DNA from: Roseiflexus sp. RS-1 | GTDB taxonomy: Bacteria; Chloroflexota; Chloroflexia; Chloroflexales; Roseiflexaceae | Length of the DNA: 64,000 bases | Reading direction: 5' to 3' | Assembly: GCF_000016665.1 (NCBI RefSeq) | Contig: NC_009523.1 | Location: forward strand, 1,984,001 to 2,048,000 | Shown here: in pieces, positions 33,052 through 41,026 of the stretch | Numbering within the stretch: the first letter of the stretch is position 1 | Layout of the letters: each line of letters opens with the position of its first letter | The notes under the pieces: generated by a model | Seen by the model: the letters and a program-made list of their open reading frames with translations, nothing else | Databases searched by the model: none | What the model was told of the DNA's origin: nothing | Translations under genes and position numbers: made by a program

Positions 33052-34014
33052 TCAAGGGGCGCTCGTATGCACAGCCGGATCCCAGGGCTTTTGCTGACGC
33101 AATATTGCGCCGAGAATAGTCAGCAGCTTGCGCATCGCAGCGACGATGGCGACCTTGCGCGGCTTGCCAGCTTGACACAGGCGCTGATCGAAGGCGCGCC
33201 TGACCAGACGGCGCCGCGTGGCCGCCAGGGTCGCCATGTACAACACGCTGCGCACATCCCTCCTGCCGCCGGAGATATGCCGGGGTTTGTGCTGTGCGCC
33301 GCTCTGATTGGCATACGGCGCAACGCCCACAAAGGCCGCCGCTTCCGTGCGCTTGATGGTCCCCAGTTCGGGCAGGCGGAGCAGCAGGTTCAGTGCGGTG
33401 ATCGCGCCGATGCCGGGCACGCTTTCGCGCAGCTCCCGTTTCCGGCGCACCTCGTCGGTGCGCTCCGCCTCGTTGTCGCGTTCCTGCTCAAGCGCACGGA
33501 TCTCCTGATCCAGCCAATCAATATGCTTCTGGATGCCCGGGCGGAGGTTCGGCGCGGCAGCCGTCAACCGATTGATCTCAGCCGTCCGCATCTGAATCAC
33601 CTGCTCCCGCCGGACCAGCAGGTCGCGCAAGGATGCGCGCTGCTCGTCCGTCGCTTGGTGGTGCGGCGGGCGCACCCGTTCGGCAAAGCGGGCGAGCAAC
33701 CGGGCATCCAGGCGGTCGGTCTTCGCCTGGCGTCCTTCCGCGTGCGCCAGGGCGCGCACGCGGCGTGGCTGCACCCGCGCCGTCGGCACGCCAGCCTGGA
33801 GCAGTTGGGCGAACACCATGCGCTCCAGCCCGCCGGTCGCCTCCAGCACAATCAGGGTCGGCTGCAGGCGCTGGAGTCGCGTGACCAGGAGCTGGACACC
33901 TTCGTCGGTATACGGTATCGTCTCGCGTGGCGCGTGCGGGTCGGCGCCAAACGCCACATCCAGCGTCTGTTTGGAGACATCAATGCCGATAAAGAGCGAC
34001 TCACGGGAAGCCAT
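33052..34014 (-). CDS. IS110-family DEDD recombinase/transposase, copy 2
   Basis: 320 residues, the same as copy 1 except Tyr in IPYTDEG where copy 1 has Ser. The DEDD residues and the C-terminal GGRRDVRSVLYMAT serine block are intact. It starts at ATG 34014 behind AGGAGG. The near-identity of the two copies indicates recent transposition, and the family's copy-and-circularise mode would leave both active. Confidence 0.95.
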   Translation of the reverse strand: MASRESLFIGIDVSKQTLDVAFGADPHAPRETIPYTDEGVQLLVTRLQRLQPTLIVLEATGGLERMVFAQLLQAGVPTARVQPRRVRALAHAEGRQAKTDRLDARLLARFAERVRPPHHQATDEQRASLRDLLVRREQVIQMRTAEINRLTAAAPNLRPGIQKHIDWLDQEIRALEQERDNEAERTDEVRRKRELRESVPGIGAITALNLLLRLPELGTIKRTEAAAFVGVAPYANQSGAQHKPRHISGGRRDVRSVLYMATLAATRRRLVRRAFDQRLCQAGKPRKVAIVAAMRKLLTILGAILRQQKPWDPAVHTSAP

Positions 34015-34036
34015 ACACAGAACCTCCTGAGGAAAA

Positions 34037-34170
34037 CGGCGCCAGCCTTGCTAGCATATGCGGGTTTGAGGGCCCAGATAACTGTTCGGCTTGGTCGCGT
34101 TGAAGGACACGGCTACCCAACACTCCGCGGCGATCTCGTGAACCTGGCGCAGAACGGTATACCGTGTCCC
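34037..34170 (-). ncRNA. Candidate IS110 bridge RNA, copy 2
   Basis: Sequence identical to the copy 1 candidate: target-loop stem 34162-34169 with 34105-34112, guides 34151-34157 and 34123-34129; donor-loop stem 34088-34094 with 34042-34047, guides 34076-34085 and 34051-34059. At this site the right guide CGCGGAG pairs with CTCCGTG by one G-T wobble, while the left guide matches only the three bases next to the core. Confidence 0.68.
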
Positions 34171-34270
34171 GTTAGATTATACTAGACGCCGGAGGGCAGC
34201 GTGCGTTATTGATTTGCGCATTCGCGCATTCGCTGGGGACGTTCGTTTCCCTGCTGTTGGGAGTCTGACC

Positions 34271-35128
34271 ATGGTTGATGTTCAAATGTCGCAATCGGTG
34301 CGTGTCGCAGGATCTGAACGTCGCCGTTCGCTCGGATCGCTGGCGCTCAGTGCGCATACTGCGTTGACCCTGGCGTTTCTCTATGCGCCGATCGTGGTGC
34401 TGGTGCTCTTCTCGTTCACGCGCGACAGTTTCGGTGTGCGATGGACGGGTTTCACCTTCGACTGGTATGTGCGCCTGCTCGCCGATCAGCGCCTGCTCAA
34501 CGCTGCAATGAACACGCTCATCGTTGCGCTGATCTCCACCGTGGTTTCGACGGTCATCGGCACAATGACGGCGCTGGCGATGGAACGCTACCGTTTTCGC
34601 GGACGCACTGGCTTCGATGCCCTGCTCTACCTGCCGATCGTCATCCCTGAAATCGTCATGGCGCTGGCGCTGCTCGCCTTCTTTGCCTTCTCCTTTGGCC
34701 TGCTCGAATCGCTGTTCGGCGTTCGTTTCCAGTTCGGGCTGGCAACGGTGACGATTGCGCACATCGCCTTCACGATCTCGTTCGTGGTTGTTGTGGTGCG
34801 CGCCAGCCTCAAGGGGTTCGACATGCGCCTGGAAGAAGCAGCGCAGGACCTCGGCGCGAACGAGTGGCAGACGTTCCGCTACATCACGCTGCCCCTCATC
34901 ATGCCAGGCGTCATCGGCGGAGCGCTGCTCGCATTCACTCTCTCACTCGACGATTTCGTAATCACCTTCTTCACCACCGGTTCCGGCGTATCGTTGCTGC
35001 CGGTCGAAGTGTATGGGCAGGTCAAACGCACCATTACGCCAAAGATCAACGCAATCTCGACGCTGATGCTGCTGATGTCGATCACGCTTGTGTTTCTCTC
35101 ACAGTTCGTGCAGCGCAGACGGGAGTGA
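34271..35128 (+). CDS. potC: Spermidine/putrescine ABC transporter permease
   Basis: 285 residues from ATG 34271 with GGGAG 7 nt upstream; the longer TTG 34214 start lacks a ribosome site. Six membrane segments and the EAA loop LEEAAQDLGANEWQTFRYIT are present. Its usual partner potB is 1.3 kb upstream because of the IS insertion. It is followed ~60 bp later by potD. Confidence 0.92.
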   Translation: MVDVQMSQSVRVAGSERRRSLGSLALSAHTALTLAFLYAPIVVLVLFSFTRDSFGVRWTGFTFDWYVRLLADQRLLNAAMNTLIVALISTVVSTVIGTMTALAMERYRFRGRTGFDALLYLPIVIPEIVMALALLAFFAFSFGLLESLFGVRFQFGLATVTIAHIAFTISFVVVVVRASLKGFDMRLEEAAQDLGANEWQTFRYITLPLIMPGVIGGALLAFTLSLDDFVITFFTTGSGVSLLPVEVYGQVKRTITPKINAISTLMLLMSITLVFLSQFVQRRRE

Positions 35129-35188
35129 CGGGCGACGTCGCTTCTCGGACGCAGATTAAAGCGATCGCAACGCTAGAAAGGCAGGAAG

Positions 35189-36379
35189 ATGCTGAAAAGA
35201 CGAATGAGATTGGGTACACTGCTGCTCGTGGTGCTGCTGGCGCTGGCAGCGTGCGGCGGACAGCCGACCGGAAGCCCTGGCAATGAGTATGGCAGCGGCG
35301 GTGCAACCGAGCCGACCACGGCGCCCGGCGCAACGCAACCGCCAGCTGGCGATGAGTTGCAGGTTGATCGCTCCAGACTCTCGCGTGAACTCAGATTCTT
35401 CAACTGGACCGATTACATCGATCCCTCGATCCTCGAAGACTTCGAGAAAGAGTATGGCGTCAAAGTGATCGTCGATCTGTTCGACGCCAACGAAGACATG
35501 CTCGCCAAAGTGCGCGCCGGTCGCTCCGGCTACGACATCGTCACCCCCTCGGATTACGCCGTCGAGATCATGTGGCGCGATGGACTGATCGCAAAACTCG
35601 ACAAATCGCTGCTGCCCAATCTGAAGCATATCGATCCCGATCTGCTCGATAAATACTTCGATCCGGGGAATGTCTACTCCGTACCATACATGTACGGCAT
35701 TACCGGAATCGCTTACAATCGATCCTTCTTCCCGAACGGCGTCGATAGTTGGGCGGCACTATTCGACACAGCCCAGATCGAGAAGTATCGCGGGCAATTC
35801 AGCATGCTCGACGATGAGCGCGAAACCCCTGGCGCTGCGCTGAGATTCCTCGGCTACTCACTGAACGAAACCTCGCCAGAGGCGCTGAAGAAAGCGCAGG
35901 ACCTGCTGATTGCGCAGAAGCCGTACCTGGCAGGGTACAACAGCAGCGACGTGAACCGGAAACTGGCGAGCGGCGAGTATGTCATCGCGCATGCGTGGAG
36001 CGGCTCGGCGTTACAGGCGCGCAATGGGCTTGGAGACGAGTTCTCCGGCAACCCGGATATTGCCTTCGTCATCCCGAAGGAAGGCGGGATGATCTGGATG
36101 GATAACATGGTTATTCTGGCAGACTCACCCAACGCCTACACTGCGCATGTGTTTATGAATTTTCTGATGCGCCCCGACATCGCTGCACGCAACGCTGAAT
36201 ACATCGGCTATCTCTCGCCGAACGTCGAAGGGATCAAACTGTTGCCGCAGGAGATCATCGACCTGTACAACGAAGGGTTCGCACCGAACGACGAAGTGAT
36301 GAAACGCCTGGAATGGGCGATACGCAACGAGCAGACAGCGGCGTTCACCGATCTGTGGACGGCGGTCAAGGGGGAGTAG
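35189..36379 (+). CDS. potD: Spermidine/putrescine-binding lipoprotein
   Basis: 396 residues, ATG with AGGAAG upstream. Lipobox LAAC (Cys 23). The periplasmic-binding-protein fold of the PotD type follows, with LRFFNWTDYIDPSILEDFEK, YDIVTPSDYAVEIM, YMYGITGIAYN and a C-terminal lobe with NMVILADSPN. PotD captures polyamines outside the membrane and delivers them to PotBC. A ~45-residue Gly/Thr/Pro linker ties the domain to the lipid anchor. Confidence 0.93.
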   Translation: MLKRRMRLGTLLLVVLLALAACGGQPTGSPGNEYGSGGATEPTTAPGATQPPAGDELQVDRSRLSRELRFFNWTDYIDPSILEDFEKEYGVKVIVDLFDANEDMLAKVRAGRSGYDIVTPSDYAVEIMWRDGLIAKLDKSLLPNLKHIDPDLLDKYFDPGNVYSVPYMYGITGIAYNRSFFPNGVDSWAALFDTAQIEKYRGQFSMLDDERETPGAALRFLGYSLNETSPEALKKAQDLLIAQKPYLAGYNSSDVNRKLASGEYVIAHAWSGSALQARNGLGDEFSGNPDIAFVIPKEGGMIWMDNMVILADSPNAYTAHVFMNFLMRPDIAARNAEYIGYLSPNVEGIKLLPQEIIDLYNEGFAPNDEVMKRLEWAIRNEQTAAFTDLWTAVKGE

Positions 36380-36382
36380 GCG

Positions 36383-36402
36383 CCGCCGACGGCGGATTTA
36401 TT
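36383..36402 (+). terminator. Possible terminator after potD
   Basis: CCGCC, GAC, GGCGG followed by ATTTATTT, 3 bp after the potD stop. A short stem; weak evidence. Confidence 0.4.
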
Positions 36403-36511
36403 TCTATTTCGGTCGCCGTGCGGGGCGCGCCATTCCCAGGAGTGTTCAACCCTGTCCATGCATTGTGCGCCTGGCGTACCGGCAGCAGCGATCAGATCGC
36501 GTAACTTTCAT

Positions 36512-36540
36512 AAAAAAAGACTGACCATCACAGGTCAGTC
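36512..36540 (-). terminator. Rho-independent terminator of the tRNA pair
   Basis: On the minus strand GACTGACC, TGTGAT, GGTCAGTC followed by seven T. It lies 6 bp after the encoded CCA end of tRNA-Gln. Confidence 0.9.
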
Positions 36541-36546
36541 GTTCGC

Positions 36547-36620
36547 TGGCTGGGGGACAGGGACTCGAACCCCAACTACCTGATCCAGAGTCAGGCGTTC
36601 TACCGTTAAACTATCCCCCA
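36547..36620 (-). tRNA. tRNA-Gln (CTG anticodon)
   Basis: 74 nt including encoded CCA. The acceptor stem TGGGGGA pairs with TCCCCCA. The anticodon arm is CCTGA, loop CTCTGGA, TCAGG, giving anticodon CTG (reads CAG). T-arm with GGTTCGAACCC intact. Transcribed after tRNA-Leu. Confidence 0.95.
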
Positions 36621-36629
36621 TCGTGGGAA

Positions 36630-36652
36630 CAGGGGCGAGATTCTCGCCCCTG
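36630..36652 (-). other. Inverted repeat between the two tRNAs
   Basis: CAGGGGCGAGA, one base, TCTCGCCCCTG. It could fold in the tRNA precursor and help separate the two tRNAs. No T tract, so not a standard terminator. Confidence 0.5.
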
Positions 36653-36656
36653 CTGC

Positions 36657-36743
<87 letters not shown>

Positions 36744-36776
36744 TTACGGGAGCCGACATCATTGCCAGCGCACAAT

Positions 36777-36805
36777 ATGATACATCAGACGCAACAATTT
36801 GTCAA
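36777..36805 (-). promoter_or_regulatory. Promoter of the tRNA-Leu/tRNA-Gln unit
   Basis: Minus strand TTGACA (36805-36800), 17 bp, TATCAT (36782-36777), ~34 bp before the tRNA-Leu 5' end. It stands back to back with the dnaJ promoter; the two -35 boxes are 9 bp apart. Confidence 0.7.
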
Positions 36806-36813
36806 ACGCCAAC

Positions 36814-36844
36814 CTTGACAATGCCATGCTCAAGTTCATATAAT
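36814..36844 (+). promoter_or_regulatory. dnaJ-hspR promoter with HAIR-type HspR operator
   Basis: TTGACA (36815-36820), 18 bp, TATAAT (36839-36844). CTTGACA, 7 bp, GCTCAAG (36814-36834) closely fits the HspR inverted repeat HAIR (CTTGAGT-N7-ACTCAAG) with the exact 7-bp spacer, and covers the -35 box. The second gene of this operon encodes an HspR-like regulator, so autorepression is expected. A second inverted repeat, TTGTCAA-N9-TTGACAA (36799-36821), joins this -35 with that of the divergent tRNA promoter. Confidence 0.72.
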
Positions 36845-36880
36845 AATGGGGCGCAATCGCATAGTCTGGAGAGCAGGTCA

Positions 36881-37750
36881 ATGGCGTTCAAGGACTACTA
36901 CGAAATATTGGGCGTCGACCGCAACGCAACGGACGCGGAGATCAAGAAGGCATATCGCAAACTTGCGCGTCAATACCATCCCGACATTAATCCCGGCAAC
37001 AAGGCTGCCGAAGCGCGCTTCAAGGAGATCAACGAAGCGTATGAGGTGCTGTCGGACAAAGAGAAGCGCGCCAAGTATGATCGGTTCGGGCGCGACTGGC
37101 AGCGCTACCAGGATGTCACCGATTTTGGCGGGTTTGGCGCGGGTGATTTTGCCGATATTTTCGAGACGCTGTTCGGCGGCGGGCGTGGTGTGCGCAGCAG
37201 TGTGACTTACCGTACACGGGGGCAGGATATCGAGCAGGCAGTTGATATTACCCTCGAAGAAGCCTTCAGTGGCACGCAGCGCACCCTGCAACTGCAATCG
37301 CCGAACGGTCAGATACGCTCACTGACGGTCAGAATCCCGCCGGGGGTCGATACCGGATCGCGGGTGCGGATCGCTGGCGAAGGCGCTCCCGGCATGGGTG
37401 GCGGTCCGCGGGGCGATCTCTACCTGGTGATCAATGTGGCGCCGCATCCGCGCTTCGAGCGACGCGGCGATGATCTCTACGTCCGCGCGCCGGTTGATCT
37501 GTTCACGATGCTGCTTGGCGGTGAGGTGAAGGTGCCAGCGATGGGCGGCAGGACGGTTACGCTCAAGGTGCCTGCCGGGACGCAGAATGGGAAGGTGATG
37601 CGTATCAGCGGGCAGGGTATGCCACGTTTGCGCGAATCGCAGTCGCGTGGCGATATGTATGTGACGCTCGAGGTCGCGTTGCCGACCCATCTTTCGCCGC
37701 AGGAGCGCGCGCTGTTCGAGCAATTGCGCGCGATGGCGACGGCGCGATAA
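36881..37750 (+). CDS. DnaJ/CbpA-type co-chaperone
   Basis: 289 residues from ATG 36881 (GGAGAG and AGG upstream). The same frame is open further 5' but crosses tRNA-Leu and is not protein. The J domain (1-70) has [20 protein letters not shown] and the HPD motif in YHPDINPG. A Gly/Phe region with FGGFGAGDF follows, then two substrate-binding beta domains (~115-285). The zinc-finger domain of full DnaJ is missing, so this is the CbpA-like type B form that stimulates DnaK. Followed by hspR 20 bp later. Confidence 0.92.
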   Translation: MAFKDYYEILGVDRNATDAEIKKAYRKLARQYHPDINPGNKAAEARFKEINEAYEVLSDKEKRAKYDRFGRDWQRYQDVTDFGGFGAGDFADIFETLFGGGRGVRSSVTYRTRGQDIEQAVDITLEEAFSGTQRTLQLQSPNGQIRSLTVRIPPGVDTGSRVRIAGEGAPGMGGGPRGDLYLVINVAPHPRFERRGDDLYVRAPVDLFTMLLGGEVKVPAMGGRTVTLKVPAGTQNGKVMRISGQGMPRLRESQSRGDMYVTLEVALPTHLSPQERALFEQLRAMATAR

Positions 37751-37770
37751 TCAGGCAGGGTGTTCTGGCG

Positions 37771-38064
37771 ATGAAGCAGCGCTACTACACGATCAAAGCA
37801 GCGGCGGCGCTGTGCGGAATGCACGAGCAGAGTTTACGCCTGTACGAGCGGCGCGGTCTTATTCGACCCCAGCGCACCCCCGGCAATATCCGGCGCTACA
37901 GTGAGAGCGATATTGAGCAGATCCGGTTCATCAAGCGCCTGATCGACGACCTTGGCGTGAACCTTGCCGGTGTCGAAGTGATCCTGCACCTGCGGCAGCA
38001 ACTGATCGAGGTGCAGCGCGAACTGGAGGAATTGCGCAGTCGCATGCCGGTCGACGCCTCGTAG
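37771..38064 (+). CDS. hspR: HspR-like MerR-family heat-shock regulator
   Basis: 97 residues. The winged-helix MerR DNA-binding domain occupies most of the protein: YTIKAAAALCGMHEQSLRLY, ERRGLIRPQRTPGNIRRY and SDIEQIRFIKRLIDDLGVNL. A short coiled coil (QQLIEVQRELEELR) closes it for dimerisation. HspR represses dnaK or clp operons through HAIR sites and senses stress with DnaK as co-repressor in actinobacteria. The HAIR-like site at 36814-36834 lies at the promoter of its own operon. Confidence 0.9.
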   Translation: MKQRYYTIKAAAALCGMHEQSLRLYERRGLIRPQRTPGNIRRYSESDIEQIRFIKRLIDDLGVNLAGVEVILHLRQQLIEVQRELEELRSRMPVDAS

Positions 38065-38140
38065 CCAGCGTCGCCGGGTGTTGCATGCCGTGCCGCATGT
38101 CGGATTCGTCCATTGCTGGACTGTGTTCATAGAGGAGTGT

Positions 38141-38560
38141 ATGCTACGCTACAAGTTGATCCATCCCCAGATCCTCGCTGCTCTGGGGGGCGCCGGTCAC
38201 GGGTCGCAGGTGCTGATCGCCGATGGGAATTATCCCTTTGCTACCGGCGCGCCAGCCAGCGCGCAACGGGTGTATCTCAATCTTGCGCCGGGATTGTTGA
38301 CAGTCACCGATGTGCTTGCCGCGCTGGTCGATGCCATTCCTGTCGAAGCTGCGCACGTTATGGTTCCCGATGCCGGTCCTGAGCCTTCGATCTTCACGGA
38401 GTTCCGCGCCCTTCTACCGTATCTTTCGCTGCAACCGCTGGGTCGCTTCGCCTTCTACGACGCGGCGCGCTCGCCGGATACGACGCTGGTCATCGCCACC
38501 GGTGAACGTCGGGTGTATGCCAATATCCTGCTGACGATCGGGGTCGTGCCGCCGGAATAA
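38141..38560 (+). CDS. RbsD/FucU-family sugar mutarotase
   Basis: 139 residues from ATG 38141 with GAGGAG 4 nt upstream. The family start LIHPQILAALGGAGHGSQVL places the catalytic His in GHG, followed by IADGNYPFATGAPA. The C-terminal part has TGERRVYANILLTIGV. These enzymes interconvert anomers of ribose or fucose as decamers or octamers. Whether it acts on ribose or fucose cannot be decided. No sugar transport genes are next to it. Confidence 0.9.
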   Translation: MLRYKLIHPQILAALGGAGHGSQVLIADGNYPFATGAPASAQRVYLNLAPGLLTVTDVLAALVDAIPVEAAHVMVPDAGPEPSIFTEFRALLPYLSLQPLGRFAFYDAARSPDTTLVIATGERRVYANILLTIGVVPPE

Positions 38561-38572
38561 GTGCGCCTCCGA

Positions 38573-40141
38573 TCAGAAGGACGGAGCACACGCCGGACGT
38601 GTCTGCAACCATGGTTGAAAGGCGATGTTCGGTCCTGCCGCTTCACCGCGCCCCTCTGGATTCAACGCTGGCTCGTAGGGACCATTGGCGACTTCCCACC
38701 AGTTGTTGGTCATCGTGAGCGGCAGGTCGCTGGTAGCCCCCTTGCCGATGTTGAACTGGCGATAGAACGGGTTGTTGGGCGGCTCGTGGGCTTCGATGGC
38801 ATTGTCGCGGATGTTGAGCATCGGGCTGAGGTTGGGCGGGGCGTCGCTGCGCAGACTCAGCCCGTTAGCGCCGCCGATCAGCGTATTGCAGCGAATATTC
38901 CCCATAAGCTGGGCATTGGTGAACAGTGCCAGATTGGGTCCCGCAGCGCCAACCAGCAGGTTCTGCTCGATTTCGATCCGCGCCGGACGCTCGAAACTCA
39001 GGTTCGTGACGCGCAGCGGCGCGGTTCCTGCCACCAGCGCGTTGTTCAGGATGCGATTGTTGATAATCACGACATCGCTGCCGGGACTACCGCCGCCGCC
39101 ACGCGTCAGCGTAATGTCGATTGCCGAGCCGTAAGGCATCCGGTTGCCGGATATTTCGCTGTCGCGGATGATGACGAAACTGTCCTCAACGCGAATGTGC
39201 CCGCCATTATTGACGATCCGCGCGCTCTGGAGCGACAGACGCCCCGACTGCATGGCCAGCACCGTACCGCCCCCGCCTCCGCCGGTGATGAGAACATTGC
39301 GCAGATCGATGACGCTGCCCGCCCGACCGATAATACTTTCCCAGCGCAACCGCGGATCATCGCCGCCGCCAATCTGCGTAAAGCGCACCGGTCGATCTGG
39401 CGTTGCCAGCGCCACGATCGATCCATCAATGACCAGCGATGCCCCTTTCCCGATCTGCACCTCGACGCCCGGCTCAATAATGAGGGATGCGCCGCTGCTC
39501 ACCAGCAGATCGTTCTGGATGATGACCGGGCTGTTGGCGGTTAACCAGCGCACATTGCCCCGAAGGGCATGCACAGGCGGGCGCGTGGTTGGAGCGGGGC
39601 GGGATGCACCTCCGCCGCCTGAGTCGGCGGGTCGCGCGGCTGGCGGCGGTTGCGCCGCTGCCTGAACCGGTGCGGCTGGCGGTTGCACTGCTGCCGGTTG
39701 GGGTTCAATGCGAAAATCGACCGCCGCTGGAGGATCGGCGTCTACCCCGGTTGGCGCGGGTATCACCGGCGCTGCATCGGTTGGCGCAGGGATCGCAGGC
39801 GCTTCGGTTGGGCGGATGAGTTCGAGCGTTGGTTGAACGGCAGGTTCACTCGTTGGCGCACTGGTTGGGGGCGCAGGGGTGACAGGGAGCGGCAAAGGTG
39901 ATGCACTCAGTGTCACAATCGATGGCGCAACCGGCGCAGGATCGACAATGACGGGCACCTGAACCGGCGCGGCGGCTGGCAGAGCCGGACGAAGCGCCAG
40001 TCCCGCTATGAAAGCCAGCGCGACCAGCAACAGCGCGATCAGTGAACCCAGCGTCCAGAGCGCGGTCAGTGCGCCACGCGGAACCCGCAGGGTGATCATG
40101 TCATCACGTTGACGGTCGGAATGGTCGTTGGACGTACTCAT
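38573..40141 (-). CDS. Membrane-anchored right-handed beta-helix protein
   Basis: About 522 residues from ATG 40141 with AGGGAGGT 8 nt upstream; the longer start adds 12 residues without a ribosome site. The cytoplasmic N-terminus (~30) is followed by one membrane helix (LWTLGSLIALLLVALAFIAG), a Pro/Ala-rich stalk (~60-200), and a beta-helix domain of ~300 residues with NDLLVSSGASLIIEPGVEVQ, RNVLITGGGGGG and IRDSEISGNRMP. It is similar in plan to the 30.4-kb protein but anchored, and lacks the CARDB tail. Surface role inferred. Divergent from the eCIS operon. Confidence 0.83.
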   Translation of the reverse strand: MSTSNDHSDRQRDDMITLRVPRGALTALWTLGSLIALLLVALAFIAGLALRPALPAAAPVQVPVIVDPAPVAPSIVTLSASPLPLPVTPAPPTSAPTSEPAVQPTLELIRPTEAPAIPAPTDAAPVIPAPTGVDADPPAAVDFRIEPQPAAVQPPAAPVQAAAQPPPAARPADSGGGGASRPAPTTRPPVHALRGNVRWLTANSPVIIQNDLLVSSGASLIIEPGVEVQIGKGASLVIDGSIVALATPDRPVRFTQIGGGDDPRLRWESIIGRAGSVIDLRNVLITGGGGGGTVLAMQSGRLSLQSARIVNNGGHIRVEDSFVIIRDSEISGNRMPYGSAIDITLTRGGGGSPGSDVVIINNRILNNALVAGTAPLRVTNLSFERPARIEIEQNLLVGAAGPNLALFTNAQLMGNIRCNTLIGGANGLSLRSDAPPNLSPMLNIRDNAIEAHEPPNNPFYRQFNIGKGATSDLPLTMTNNWWEVANGPYEPALNPEGRGEAAGPNIAFQPWLQTRPACAPSF

Positions 40142-40200
40142 CGAGTGACCTCCCTGCGCCGGGTTCATGCGCACCATGCGGTGTGTCGCCGGAGAAACGG

Positions 40201-40244
40201 GGCGATTGCGATCCTATCACAGAAGCGCCTGGATCGCAATCGCC
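40201..40244. promoter_or_regulatory. 14-bp perfect inverted repeat over a minus-strand promoter
   Basis: GGCGATTGCGATCC (40201-40214), 16 bp, GGATCGCAATCGCC (40231-40244). A minus-strand promoter TTGCGA (40239-40234), 17 bp, TAGGAT (40216-40211) for the beta-helix gene lies within it. It may be an operator; as RNA it would form a strong hairpin. Confidence 0.55.
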
Positions 40245-40323
40245 ATCATCCGTTCCGTTCAACAAGATCAGGTTGCCAGGAAGACGGCGCGTAGTACGCC
40301 GATCTTTTTACCTGTTTTAGGGA

Positions 40324-40351
40324 TTGACTCTGTGAAAAGCCGGACTATAAT
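40324..40351 (+). promoter_or_regulatory. Promoter of the contractile injection locus
   Basis: TTGACT (40324-40329), 16 bp, TATAAT (40346-40351). It lies 75 bp before the first eCIS gene, and nothing comparably strong is seen between later genes. Confidence 0.6.
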
Positions 40352-40425
40352 AGGAGTCGCTTCCTTCCCCACGCTGCGAAGAAGCCTGTTCTCCGCTTGC
40401 ATCCGTTCTCAGGGATCGTATCGTT

Positions 40426-41004
40426 ATGAGCAGCGCGCTTGCCATCGCTTCGGTCACCGCTTTTCTCAAAAATCTGCTCGAGAACGGGTTGGTGGACGAA
40501 GGAATAAATGCCAGTATCGGCGGTGATGCGGTGGTCTCCGCACTACCGCCCGACCGCATCACCACCGGAACAGATGAGCGTCCGCAACTCAACCTGTTCC
40601 TGCACCAGGTGACGCCGCATACCGGTTTGCGGCCGCGTGAGCGCAGTGACCGGCGCGCGTTGCTGGGGCTTGATCTGCACTATCTCCTTACCGCATACGG
40701 CGCACAGGATTTTCAAATCGAAATCCTGCTTGGGTACGCGGCACAGGTGATGAACCGAACCCCCATTGTTCGCCGCGATGTTCTTCGCAGCACGCTTTCC
40801 ACACTGGCATCATCCGACAATGGCGGTATTCCGACGCCGACGCTTCAGGCGCTGACCAGTTGTGATCTCGATACACAGGTCGATCAGATCGAGGTTCGTC
40901 CACAGTACCTCAACGGCGAGGAGTTGTCGAGGATCTGGTCGGCGTTGCAGGCGCGCTATCGTCCATCTCTGGCGTACAAAGTCTCGATGGTGTTGATCGG
41001 GTGA
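40426..41004 (+). CDS. eCIS DUF4255 (Pvc16/Afp16-type) protein 1
   Basis: 192 residues. It shows the DUF4255 pattern of eCIS cap/terminator proteins: AIASVTAFLKNLLENGLVDE, RPQLNLFLHQVTPHTGLRPRE, LLGLDLHYLLTAYGAQDFQ and the C-terminal IWSALQARYRPSLAYKVSMV. In Afp/PVC particles Afp16 stops tube growth and caps sheath and tube. It is the first gene after the promoter, and a second DUF4255 gene lies at 49.4 kb. Cytoplasmic until assembly. Confidence 0.88.
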   Translation: MSSALAIASVTAFLKNLLENGLVDEGINASIGGDAVVSALPPDRITTGTDERPQLNLFLHQVTPHTGLRPRERSDRRALLGLDLHYLLTAYGAQDFQIEILLGYAAQVMNRTPIVRRDVLRSTLSTLASSDNGGIPTPTLQALTSCDLDTQVDQIEVRPQYLNGEELSRIWSALQARYRPSLAYKVSMVLIG

Positions 41005-41026
41005 TCGACAAAAGATAGAGAGCGAA

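Larger units (their letters stand above)
33037..34185 (-). mobile_element. IS110-family insertion sequence, copy 2 (1149 bp)
   Basis: Same length and, by comparison, identical to copy 1 except one base (T at 33911 against G at 13514, changing Ser to Tyr). AG flanks both ends (33035-33036 and 34184-34185). The reconstructed target is CCACGG AG ACGCCGG, related to the site of copy 1. It sits between potB and potC, with the recombinase opposed to the pot genes. No gene is broken, but transcription into potC may be affected. Confidence 0.93.
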
